This document shows, one piece after another, positions 51,218 to 61,802 of a stretch of DNA of 64,000 nt. The notes under the pieces are model-generated. The model was given only the letters and a program-made list of their open reading frames with translations. It had not been told where the DNA came from and made no database searches. Every line of letters starts with the position of its first letter. Position 1 is the first letter of the stretch. Source of the stretch: Rossellomorea sp. AcN35-11 (GTDB lineage: Bacteria > Bacillota > Bacilli > Bacillales > Bacillaceae_B); assembly GCA_030388825.1 (NCBI GenBank), contig CP128835.1:3404001-3468000 (forward strand), given 5' to 3'. The position numbers and the translations under genes were made by a program.

Positions 51218-51261
51218 AGGGCTGTCCCAAAAGATCATGAAATCTTTCGAGTCAACCCCCT
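51218..51261 (-). terminator. Possible terminator of gmk-rpoZ
   Basis: Interrupted arms (AGGG...CCCT outside, AAAGAT/ATCTTT inside) are followed on the minus strand by TATTTTCTTTTTT. It lies between rpoZ and coaBC. The GGGCTGTCCC core again matches the dispersed hairpin group. Confidence 0.47.
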
Positions 51262-51287
51262 AGTGTTTTCTTTAAGCAGGACGGTGT

Positions 51288-51509
51288 TTACTCATCAGAA
51301 TAAACGGCTTTGGCATCTCTTTCTTTCATAGATAATTGACCGGCCTGAATTTCTTCAAGTGCTTTCCCTACAAACTTATGTGACTCATATTGGTTCAAAC
51401 GGAAATCCCCTGAGTCTTGCAGGCTTCTCGCTCGCTTAGCCGCGATGCTGACTAGCGAATATTTCGAATCGATCTTCTTCATTAATGAATCAATGGATGG
51501 GTTTAACAT
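51288..51509 (-). CDS. rpoZ: RNA polymerase omega subunit
   Basis: Omega helps RNA polymerase assembly and may respond to (p)ppGpp. The 73-residue protein ([45 protein letters not shown]) is of Bacillus length. The ATG directly follows the gmk stop, with GGAGG inside the gmk 3' end. Confidence 0.96.
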   Translation of the reverse strand: MLNPSIDSLMKKIDSKYSLVSIAAKRARSLQDSGDFRLNQYESHKFVGKALEEIQAGQLSMKERDAKAVYSDE

Positions 51510-52124
<615 letters not shown>

Positions 52125-52397
52125 TTATTTACCCTGCCCTTCTTCTATTAAATCCTCTTTATCTGTTAAACGATGAGCAACGGTTTCCGGTTGAACAGCA
52201 GAAAGGATAACATGATCGCTATCAGTAATAATGACTGCTCTGGTTCTTCTTCCGTATGTAGCATCAACGAGTGTTCCCCGGTCTCTTGCATCTTGAATCA
52301 AGCGCTTGATCGGTGCTGATTCGGGACTGACAATTGAAATGATCCGGTTTGCTGAAACGATATTTCCAAATCCTATATTGATGAGCTTGATGGACAT
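52125..52397 (-). CDS. remA: Biofilm matrix regulator RemA (YlzA)
   Basis: RemA is a DNA-binding activator of biofilm matrix and osmoprotection genes. The ATG at 52395-52397 follows AGGAGG and gives 90 residues: [39 protein letters not shown] and [20 protein letters not shown] match the family closely. It lies between yloC and gmk. Confidence 0.95.
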   Translation of the reverse strand: MSIKLINIGFGNIVSANRIISIVSPESAPIKRLIQDARDRGTLVDATYGRRTRAVIITDSDHVILSAVQPETVAHRLTDKEDLIEEGQGK

Positions 52398-52453
52398 AAT
52401 GCTCCTCCTAATCAATAGTTTAGTTTCGCCTTATTAATAGGAAACTAAACTTA

Positions 52454-53329
52454 TTATTCTACATTTTGCACTTGTTCTCTTAGCTTCTCGAGGGTTGACT
52501 TCAGTTCTACTACAATGGTGGCAATGAAAGAATCATTTGCTTTTGAACCAATTGTATTCACTTCCCGGTTCATTTCCTGAATCATGAAATCCAGCTTCCT
52601 GCCAATAGGTGCATCATCCTGCATAGTGGTATGGAAATACTGAATATGACTTTCCAGTCTCGTCAGTTCCTCGGTAATATCCGATTTATCAGCAAAAATG
52701 GCAACCTCCGTAAGCAAGCGGGTCTCATCAAAGGAAGTTTCATTGTATTCGAGGATCCTTTTTCTTAACCGTTCTCTATAATGGTTGACCACTTCTGGAG
52801 CATGATTGATAAGATCCTCCATTTTGTTTTCAAACTGTTTGAGATGAATGAGGAAATCTTCTTTGAGAAGTTCTCCTTCTTTTTCCCTCATCTTTCTTAG
52901 TTCAATGGCGGCTTGGTCTACAGCGTTCAACACCAGATCTTCAAGCTGTTCATTTTCCTCTTCCAATTCCTCGATAAGCACAAATTCTTCCCTGTTCAAG
53001 AGGTGTGATAATTGCACTTCATCATCTAAAGAAAAGGTCTCTTTCACTTTATTTACTAACTGATAATAATCTTGAATGAGCTTCCAGTCAATATGAAGAT
53101 TTTTATGTACTAATCCTTCACCAGTTATGGTGATGAAAATATCCACTTTCCCTCTTTTGACGCTTTGGGAGACTTTCTTCTTGATTTTCTCCTCAAGTTT
53201 CATAAGTTGACGCGGCATTCTTATGTAACATTCACTGAATCTGTGATTTACGGACTTCATTTCAACCGTTACTGTATGTTGTTCAGAATCTGCTTTGCTT
53301 CTGCCAAAGCCAGTCATACTGACAACCAT
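52454..53329 (-). CDS. yloC: YicC-family endoribonuclease-like protein YloC
   Basis: YicC-family proteins are stress-linked ribonucleases; the exact targets here are not known. I choose the ATG at 53327-53329 (MVVSMTGFGRSKAD), after GGAAGTG, giving 291 residues. N-terminal YicC motif MTGFGRSK and SVNHRFSECYIRMP; C-terminal domain of the DUF1732 type with DITEELTRLESHI, PIGRKLDFMIQEMNREVNT and KANDSFI. Confidence 0.9.
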   Translation of the reverse strand: MVVSMTGFGRSKADSEQHTVTVEMKSVNHRFSECYIRMPRQLMKLEEKIKKKVSQSVKRGKVDIFITITGEGLVHKNLHIDWKLIQDYYQLVNKVKETFSLDDEVQLSHLLNREEFVLIEELEEENEQLEDLVLNAVDQAAIELRKMREKEGELLKEDFLIHLKQFENKMEDLINHAPEVVNHYRERLRKRILEYNETSFDETRLLTEVAIFADKSDITEELTRLESHIQYFHTTMQDDAPIGRKLDFMIQEMNREVNTIGSKANDSFIATIVVELKSTLEKLREQVQNVE

Positions 53330-53401
53330 TACAATCACTTCCAATCTTTTGACGGTACTCATATGGATTTACCGAAATCGTGTGTCCATTCACTTATATA
53401 A

Positions 53402-53435
53402 AAAAGGTAATAGAGGAAATTCTCTATTACCTTTT
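53402..53435 (-). terminator. Terminator of yloB
   Basis: A perfect 14-bp stem (53402-53415 with 53422-53435), a 6-nt loop and TTTTTTATATAAG on the minus strand. It lies 15 bp after the yloB stop. Confidence 0.88.
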
Positions 53436-53450
53436 GGATTATACCACATT

Positions 53451-56132
53451 TCACTGTTTTTTTCTTGCAAAAAATGACCCGGCAAGTAAAAAGGTTGGAA
53501 CGGAGCTTAGACCAATGATCAACAACCAGTCTTTCAGCATAATCGGAACAGTATGGAATATCGGTTGCAGTGTCGGGATATAGATTACAAGCAGCATCAA
53601 AACGAGTGAAGATAAGACAGCCCAAACGAGATACATGTTTCCGAAGGGGTTCCTTGATAATACAGATATTTCACTTCGGCAGTCGAACACATGAATCAAC
53701 TGTGCCATGACCAAGGTTGCAAACGCTACTGTCTGGGCGTATGCGAGATGATCAGGATGGGCTTTATATGACAGCATAAACGCAAGTAACGTGACACTTC
53801 CTATCAAAAAGCCCCGGGATACCACCTTCCACCCGAGCCCCCTTGCAAACACCCCTTCTTTAGGATGACGGGGCTTTCTCTTCATAACATCCTCTTCGGG
53901 CTTATCCAGGCCAAGTGCCATGGCAGGCAGTCCATCTGTCACGAGATTCACCCATAGTATCTGGATCGGTACTAATGGGAGAGGAAGGGCAAGAATCATG
54001 GCAAATAGCATAACGAGAATTTCCCCTACGTTTGAAGCCAGCAGGTATCGAATGAACTTCCTGATATTTTCATAAATATTTCTGCCTTCTGTAATGGCCG
54101 ATTTAATCGTTGCAAAGTTATCGTCTAACAGAACCAGAGACGAGGATTCCTTCGAAACATCCGTCCCTGTGATTCCCATGGCTACTCCAATATCCGAGGA
54201 TTTTATGGCAGGAGCATCATTTACACCATCCCCGGTCATGGCCACGACATGCCCCCTGTTCTGCAGGGCTTTGACGATTTTGAGCTTATGTTCAGGGGAT
54301 ACTCGGGCAAAAACGGATACTTCTTCCACAATCTCTTCTAATTCTTGAACTTCCATTTGATTCAACGCCCGTCCATCAAGGACCCGGTCCTTATTCTTCA
54401 ATATTCCCAATTGCTTGGCGATCGCCTTAGCTGTCAACACGTGATCACCTGTAATCATGACCGTCTTGATCCCGGCTGCACGGCACTCTCTAACAGCCTC
54501 CTTCACTTCAGGTCTTGGAGGGTCGATCATACCCTGTAAGCCAATGAATGTGACACCTTCTTCGATATCCTCTTCTGTCATCCCGTCAATGGACCTTGAA
54601 GTAAGGGGTTTATATGCAATAGCGATGTTCCTCAAAGCATTTGAAGACATGTCGCTGATTGCCTCTTCTACTTTTTGAGATGTTTCACCTGTTTTATGTT
54701 GAAGTCGCCCTTCCCACAAGATGGATTGGCTTTTACCGACTAAAACGTCAGGAGCCCCCTTAGTTACAGAAAAGTATTTCCCGTTTTGGTCCACAATGAC
54801 CACACTCATCATCTTCCTTGTGGAATCAAAGGGAAACTCTTTAACAATCGTAAACTTCTTCTGTAACGACTCCCGTGTTAAACCAGCCTTCAATCCCGCT
54901 ACAAGAAGAGCACCCTCAGTAGGATCACCGTCAACTACAAAGCTTTTCTCACGGGTGACTAATTCCGCATGATTGCACAGCATGCCGAAGGTCAGCAATT
55001 GTTGAAGGGCATTTTCACTATGAGGCGTCACCCTTTGGTCTCCACTGTAGAATTGGCCGTTCGGTTCATATCCGGTTCCTGTTACCGTCCAGGTTCTGCC
55101 TCCACTCCAGAGATGAGTGACTGTCATTTTGTTTTGGGTCAGGGTCCCTGTCTTATCTGAACAAATGACCGATGCGCAACCTAATGTTTCAACTGCAGGA
55201 AGCTTCCTGACAATTGCTTTCTTCTTAATCATCCTTTGTACACCAAGAGAAAGGGCAACGGTCACAATGGCTGGTAATCCTTCAGGAATAGCGGCTACAG
55301 CCAGAGAAACCCCCGCTAAAAACATAGTATACATATCATGCCCCTGAATCACACCGATCCCTACGACTAATGCCGTTAACACGAGGGCTACCGAGATGAG
55401 AATTTTCCCTAATTCTTCAAGCCTTCTTTGCAGGGGAGTGACCATCGTTTCGGCTTTTTGTATCATGTCGGCAATTTGTCCCATTGCCGTTTTCATGCCG
55501 ATGGATGTCACTACCCCCACTCCATTGCCTCTGGTGACCATCGTCCCCATAAAGGCCATATTCTCTAAGTCTCCAAGACTCACATTATCCCCAACGACCG
55601 GCTTAGTGGACTTCGTCACCGGTACTGACTCCCCCGTTAAGGCGGATTCCTCTATTTCCAAATTGTTCGCTTCAATGAGCCGTACATCTGCCCCGATCCT
55701 GTCACCGCTCCCAAAGCGGATAATATCACCAATCATAATTTCCTTGGAAAGAACTTTCACCCATTTTCCATCTCTCAAAACCGAAACCTGGGGTGCAGAC
55801 AATTCCTTTAATGCCTGCAGGGACCTTTCAGCTTTCCGTTCCTGGAAAAAACCTAAGAAACCGTTAATTAACACAATGGCTATGATGGCAATCGCATCGA
55901 TGTATTCCCCGAGCAATCCTGAAATGAGGGTGGCTGCCAATAACACAAGAACCATAAAGTCCTTAAATTGACTGAAAAACAGCAACAAAGCTGACTGTTT
56001 CTCAGCTTCCTCTAATTGATTGTACCCATATTGTTTCCGTCTCTTTGCAACATCATCTGTTGAAAGACCCTCTCGATAATTGGTCTTTAATGACTGCTCT
56101 ATGTCCTCTTGTCTCATCTCATGAAATTTCAT
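53451..56132 (-). CDS. yloB: P-type Ca2+-transporting ATPase YloB
   Basis: A SERCA-like calcium pump, linked to spores in B. subtilis. The 893-residue protein has the cation ATPase N domain, TGES in EESALTGESVPV, the phosphorylated Asp in CSDKTGTLTQNK, MTGDGVNDAPA and about ten membrane helices, with PEGLPAIVTVAL in helix 4. The ATG at 56130-56132 matches the family N-terminus (MKFHEM), but the best ribosome site (AGGAGGAGAG) is 16 bp away, in front of a three-codon reading frame that overlaps it. It is divergent from rqcH. Confidence 0.95.
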   Translation of the reverse strand: MKFHEMRQEDIEQSLKTNYREGLSTDDVAKRRKQYGYNQLEEAEKQSALLLFFSQFKDFMVLVLLAATLISGLLGEYIDAIAIIAIVLINGFLGFFQERKAERSLQALKELSAPQVSVLRDGKWVKVLSKEIMIGDIIRFGSGDRIGADVRLIEANNLEIEESALTGESVPVTKSTKPVVGDNVSLGDLENMAFMGTMVTRGNGVGVVTSIGMKTAMGQIADMIQKAETMVTPLQRRLEELGKILISVALVLTALVVGIGVIQGHDMYTMFLAGVSLAVAAIPEGLPAIVTVALSLGVQRMIKKKAIVRKLPAVETLGCASVICSDKTGTLTQNKMTVTHLWSGGRTWTVTGTGYEPNGQFYSGDQRVTPHSENALQQLLTFGMLCNHAELVTREKSFVVDGDPTEGALLVAGLKAGLTRESLQKKFTIVKEFPFDSTRKMMSVVIVDQNGKYFSVTKGAPDVLVGKSQSILWEGRLQHKTGETSQKVEEAISDMSSNALRNIAIAYKPLTSRSIDGMTEEDIEEGVTFIGLQGMIDPPRPEVKEAVRECRAAGIKTVMITGDHVLTAKAIAKQLGILKNKDRVLDGRALNQMEVQELEEIVEEVSVFARVSPEHKLKIVKALQNRGHVVAMTGDGVNDAPAIKSSDIGVAMGITGTDVSKESSSLVLLDDNFATIKSAITEGRNIYENIRKFIRYLLASNVGEILVMLFAMILALPLPLVPIQILWVNLVTDGLPAMALGLDKPEEDVMKRKPRHPKEGVFARGLGWKVVSRGFLIGSVTLLAFMLSYKAHPDHLAYAQTVAFATLVMAQLIHVFDCRSEISVLSRNPFGNMYLVWAVLSSLVLMLLVIYIPTLQPIFHTVPIMLKDWLLIIGLSSVPTFLLAGSFFARKKQ

Positions 56133-56231
56133 GCACCCATTTCACTCTCCTCCTACGATACGAAAAGTTGTCCCTTCTCATAGCATTCTTATTCAGACTC
56201 GTCCTAAAAAATGATATGATTTACGTATGTT

Positions 56232-56260
56232 TTGCATTTTATCGATCAGTTGGGTAAAAT
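56232..56260 (+). promoter_or_regulatory. Weak candidate promoter for rqcH
   Basis: Plus-strand TTGCAT (56232-56237) and TAAAAT (56255-56260) with 17-bp spacing, in the 213-bp space between the divergent yloB and rqcH. The -35 match is only partial. No yloB promoter could be set with confidence. Confidence 0.27.
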
Positions 56261-56345
56261 CGATTACATTTGGTACACGTAGACCACAACAAAGACGGAT
56301 GAAAAAATCAACCAAAGAAACCGTTTAAAGCAGAGGATGTTGTAT

Positions 56346-58049
56346 ATGTCATTTGATGGATTATTTACGAGAAGTATGACGAAAGAATTGAATGAAAACC
56401 TAATACACGGACGCATTAATAAAATACACCAACCTTACAAAAATGAAATCATCATGATGATCAGGGCGAATGGAAAAAATCATAAAGTCCTATTATCAGC
56501 CCACCCTAATTATTCGAGGGTGCAATTAACCGACGAAAACTACGAAAATCCTGCAGTTCCTCCGATGTTCTGTATGCTCTTACGTAAGCACCTGGAAGGG
56601 TATATTGTCGAAGGCATCAAACAAGTAGAGTTGGACAGGATGATTGTATTTGAAGTTAAAGGCAGAAATGAGATCGGTGATATTTCATACAAACAATTAA
56701 TCATCGAGATCATGGGTCGACACAGCAATATCATTTTAATTGATAAAGACCGAAATATGATCCTGGATAGTATCAAGCATATCTCGCCAAGTATGAATAC
56801 TCACCGTACCGTTTTACCAGGACATACGTATATTCTCCCTCCCCAGCAGGATAAGATAAATCCTCTTGAAGCAACTGGTGATGACGTCTTAAGAGCATTG
56901 GACTTTAATTCAGGCAAACTCGATAGACAGATTGTTCAACATTTCGCCGGAATTTCTCCTCTCTATGCGAAGGAAGTGGTCCACCGGGCAGGGATCGGAA
57001 ATCAGTCGACCGTAGCTGAATCATTCATCAACCTGATTCAATATGCAAAATCCAATGACTCAACACCAACCCTCACCATCGGAGAGAAAGAAACGTTTTA
57101 CTGGATGGATCTCGAACATCTTCAAGGAGAGAAGCAAACCTTCCCTTCACTAAGTGCATTATTGGACCGCTTCTTTTATCAGAAGGCATCACGGGATCGG
57201 GTCAAACAACAGGGAAACGATCTTGAACGATTCCTTCGAAACGAACGGGACAAAAATGTAAATAAAATTGAAAAATTAAGGCAAACGTTGGAGGAAGCTC
57301 GGCAGGCGGACCGATTTCAGTTGCTGGGTGAGCTCCTTACATCTAATTTACATGCAGTCGAACGGGGAATGAAGGAAATCAGCGTGATCAATTATTATGA
57401 TGAAAACGGGGGAACAATCCAAATCCCCCTCAATCCTCAGAAATCTCCTTCAGAGAATGCACAACTTTATTTCTCTCGCTATCAAAAAGCTAAAAACGCA
57501 GTAAAAATCGTCCATGAGCAGATTGAGAAAGCGAACGAAGAGATTGTATATTTAGACCAATTGCTTCAACAATTAGAATCCGCCTCTACAAAAGATGTTG
57601 AAGAAATCAGAGAAGAATTGGAAGAGGAAGGATACCTAAGGACCCGCAGGCAAACAAAGAAGAAAAAGGCAAATGTAAAACCGGCTCTCGAAACCTACAC
57701 TTCCAGCGACGGAACACAAATCCTTGTAGGGAAGAACAATAAACAAAATGATTATTTAACCAACAGGGTCGCAGGAAGGGAAGAAATTTGGCTGCATACA
57801 AAGGACATTCCCGGCTCTCACGTTGTCATCAAGAGTCAAGCCCCGTCGGAAGAGACCATCAAGGAAGCGGCGAATATCGCTGCCTACTTTAGTAAAGCAC
57901 GTGAATCAAGCTCTGTGCCTGTCGATTTCACTGAAGTCAAACAGGTAAAAAAACCGAAGGGTGCAAAGCCCGGATTTGTCATTTATGATGGACAACAAAC
58001 CGTGTATGTAACACCTGATCTGGATTTGGTCCGATCATTGAAGGATTAA
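56346..58049 (+). CDS. rqcH: Ribosome quality control protein RqcH (YloA, NFACT family)
   Basis: RqcH binds stalled 50S-peptidyl-tRNA and recruits alanyl-tRNA to add poly-alanine tails that mark chains for decay. I use the ATG at 56346, 9 nt after AGAGG; an ATG 9 bp upstream touches that site. The 567 residues comprise NFACT-N with Asp97-Arg98 (in VELDRMIVF), a helix-hairpin-helix region, a long coiled coil (about 275-430) and NFACT-R ([20 protein letters not shown]). It is the only plus-strand gene here. Confidence 0.96.
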   Translation: MSFDGLFTRSMTKELNENLIHGRINKIHQPYKNEIIMMIRANGKNHKVLLSAHPNYSRVQLTDENYENPAVPPMFCMLLRKHLEGYIVEGIKQVELDRMIVFEVKGRNEIGDISYKQLIIEIMGRHSNIILIDKDRNMILDSIKHISPSMNTHRTVLPGHTYILPPQQDKINPLEATGDDVLRALDFNSGKLDRQIVQHFAGISPLYAKEVVHRAGIGNQSTVAESFINLIQYAKSNDSTPTLTIGEKETFYWMDLEHLQGEKQTFPSLSALLDRFFYQKASRDRVKQQGNDLERFLRNERDKNVNKIEKLRQTLEEARQADRFQLLGELLTSNLHAVERGMKEISVINYYDENGGTIQIPLNPQKSPSENAQLYFSRYQKAKNAVKIVHEQIEKANEEIVYLDQLLQQLESASTKDVEEIREELEEEGYLRTRRQTKKKKANVKPALETYTSSDGTQILVGKNNKQNDYLTNRVAGREEIWLHTKDIPGSHVVIKSQAPSEETIKEAANIAAYFSKARESSSVPVDFTEVKQVKKPKGAKPGFVIYDGQQTVYVTPDLDLVRSLKD

Positions 58050-58061
58050 TTTCATTTAATC

Positions 58062-58104
58062 AAGCACTTTCGCTCAAAACGGGGACGGGCGAGAGTGCTT
58101 TTTA
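58062..58104 (+). terminator. Terminator of rqcH
   Basis: A 12-bp stem (58062-58073 with 58089-58100) with one G-U pair and a 15-nt loop, followed by TTTTTATTTT on the plus strand. It lies 12 bp after the rqcH stop. Confidence 0.82.
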
Positions 58105-58247
58105 TTTTGGGCAGAGTGGGTTTACATTCGGATTTCTTCAGGTACCGGCACTAAAATCGGTGTTAATCAGACTATCCACCTTCCAAAGACACTTTTTATT
58201 AATATAAGGCTCTTTAGTAAACATTGTTGCTAATCAGGAGGTAGTAG
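58105..58247. other. Gene-free stretch between the rqcH terminator and the repeats
   Basis: 143 bp without a reading frame, hairpin or repeat that I can support. It begins the 680-bp gap where B. subtilis has the sulfate assimilation genes (cysH to ylnF). Confidence 0.5.
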
Positions 58248-58502
58248 AAGTTGAGTTCCGCTGCAAGGATGCTCGCTTTCCGGGGCTTGAGGTGAGCTCT
58301 CTCGGCTGCGCCTCCGGGGTCTCACCTGTCCAACTGCAGGGCTTAGGGGGGCGAGGTCATAAGCCAATTCTCTCAAAGAAGCAAAAATTCCTTTCTGAGA
58401 GAATTGGCTTATGCTTGTCGCCCCTCGGCAAAGCCCTTCCGCTTTTCTTACTGTCCAGGCTATCCCCTCAGGAGTCGAGCATTCTGGAGCGAGAATCAAC
58501 TT
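58248..58502 (+). repeat. Inverted-repeat element family B, interrupted by a family A copy
   Basis: The left part (58248-58331) and right part (58451-58502) carry matching imperfect inverted ends: AAGTTGAGTTCCGCTGCAAG and the reverse of GAGCGAGAATCAACTT, each next to GGATGCTCG / CGAGCATTC. The left part also has a GGTGAG...CTCACC stem. It resembles a short repeat that I recall from many Bacillaceae genomes. A family A element sits between the two parts, so family B was here first. Confidence 0.75.
58327..58448 (-). repeat. Hairpin repeat family A, copy 4 (nested, minus orientation)
   Basis: Read on the minus strand it begins AGAAAAGCGGAAGGGCTT and ends with the GGACA end of the family. The stems are GGGCTT with AAGCCC, AGGGGC with GCCCCCCT (one extra C) and a perfect 18-bp inner stem from CATAAGCCAATT to AATTGGCTTATG. 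The inner stem sequence is unrelated to that of copies 1-3. CTGTCCA occurs on both sides of the insert. Confidence 0.83.
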
Positions 58503-58757
58503 TATGAGCATTTATCGATAAGATAAATCAATACCAAAATGTTGTTAGAGACTCAGATAATTAGAGATATTTTGTTCTTTATTAGAATGTTCATTGCCAC
58601 ATTTAGCTCTTTCACCTTTAACTCTTAAATAAGTTGAAGGGAACTTCGTAGACACAAACTGATGTACAACCGTCCTAATCAGGATCGGTTCCCCTCATCT
58701 TTTCGGGAGAACATACGTTAAAAAAGCCACATTCTTTTAGAAAAGAACACAATATAA
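58503..58757. other. Gene-free stretch between the repeats and the pyrE terminator
   Basis: 255 AT-rich bp. A loose inverted pair (GAAGGGAAC near 58636 and GGTTCCCCTC near 58690) may form a hairpin, but I see no gene, promoter or T run that makes its role clear. Confidence 0.45.
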
Positions 58758-58783
58758 AAAGCAACTCATTAACGAGTTGCTTT
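58758..58783 (-). terminator. Terminator of the pyr operon (after pyrE)
   Basis: A 10-bp stem (58758-58767 with 58774-58783) and a 6-nt loop, followed on the minus strand by TTTATATTG. It lies 4 bp after the pyrE stop. Confidence 0.82.
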
Positions 58784-58787
58784 CAAC

Positions 58788-59411
58788 TTAACTGCCCCAT
58801 TTCTCCGGATTTTCACTCCAAAGCTTCAATTGTTCCAATTCTTCTTCACGAATAATCGCGTTTTGAAGGGCTACATCCAATAAACTAGAGTAATCCGAAA
58901 GAGCATACGCTTTAATCTTATGATCTACCAGCATGCTTTTTCCTTTTTCTAATTCGTAGGTGAATATCGCAGCCACCCCTAATACATCACAGCCCGCTTC
59001 TCTTAGTGCGTTTACAGCTGTAATGCAGCTTCCTCCTGTTGAGATGAGATCTTCAACCACAACTACTTTTTGTCCAGGTTTCGCTTTCCCTTCAATCTGC
59101 TTCCCTTTTCCATGAGCTTTCGCTTTTGACCGTACATAACACATTGGAAGTTTTAGTTTTTCACTCACCCATGCAGCGTGTGGAATTCCAGCTGTTGCCG
59201 TACCGGCAATGACTTCCACCTCGGGAAATTTCTCTTTAATCATTTCAACAAGACCGTTAGAGATTTCATCCCTAACTTCTGGATATGATAATGTGAGACG
59301 ATTATCACAATAGATCGGGGACTTGATCCCGGATGACCATGTAAATGGCTCCGAAGGGTTTAAAAATACAGCTTCGATGTCTAACAGTCTTTTCGCGATT
59401 TCCCTTTTCAT
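58788..59411 (-). CDS. pyrE: Orotate phosphoribosyltransferase
   Basis: PyrE joins orotate to PRPP to give OMP. The 207-residue enzyme has the PRPP loop [18 protein letters not shown], the flexible loop [16 protein letters not shown] and the orotate-binding [15 protein letters not shown]. It begins immediately after pyrF and is the last gene of the operon. Confidence 0.97.
   Translation of the reverse strand: MKREIAKRLLDIEAVFLNPSEPFTWSSGIKSPIYCDNRLTLSYPEVRDEISNGLVEMIKEKFPEVEVIAGTATAGIPHAAWVSEKLKLPMCYVRSKAKAHGKGKQIEGKAKPGQKVVVVEDLISTGGSCITAVNALREAGCDVLGVAAIFTYELEKGKSMLVDHKIKAYALSDYSSLLDVALQNAIIREEELEQLKLWSENPEKWGS

Positions 59412-61798
<2,387 letters not shown>

Positions 61799-61802
<4 letters not shown>

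Noticed and set aside
58230-58511. Open frames on both strands over the nested repeats next to pyrE
   Set aside because: They follow the inverted repeat sequence and have no coding character; the region is explained by two repeat elements.
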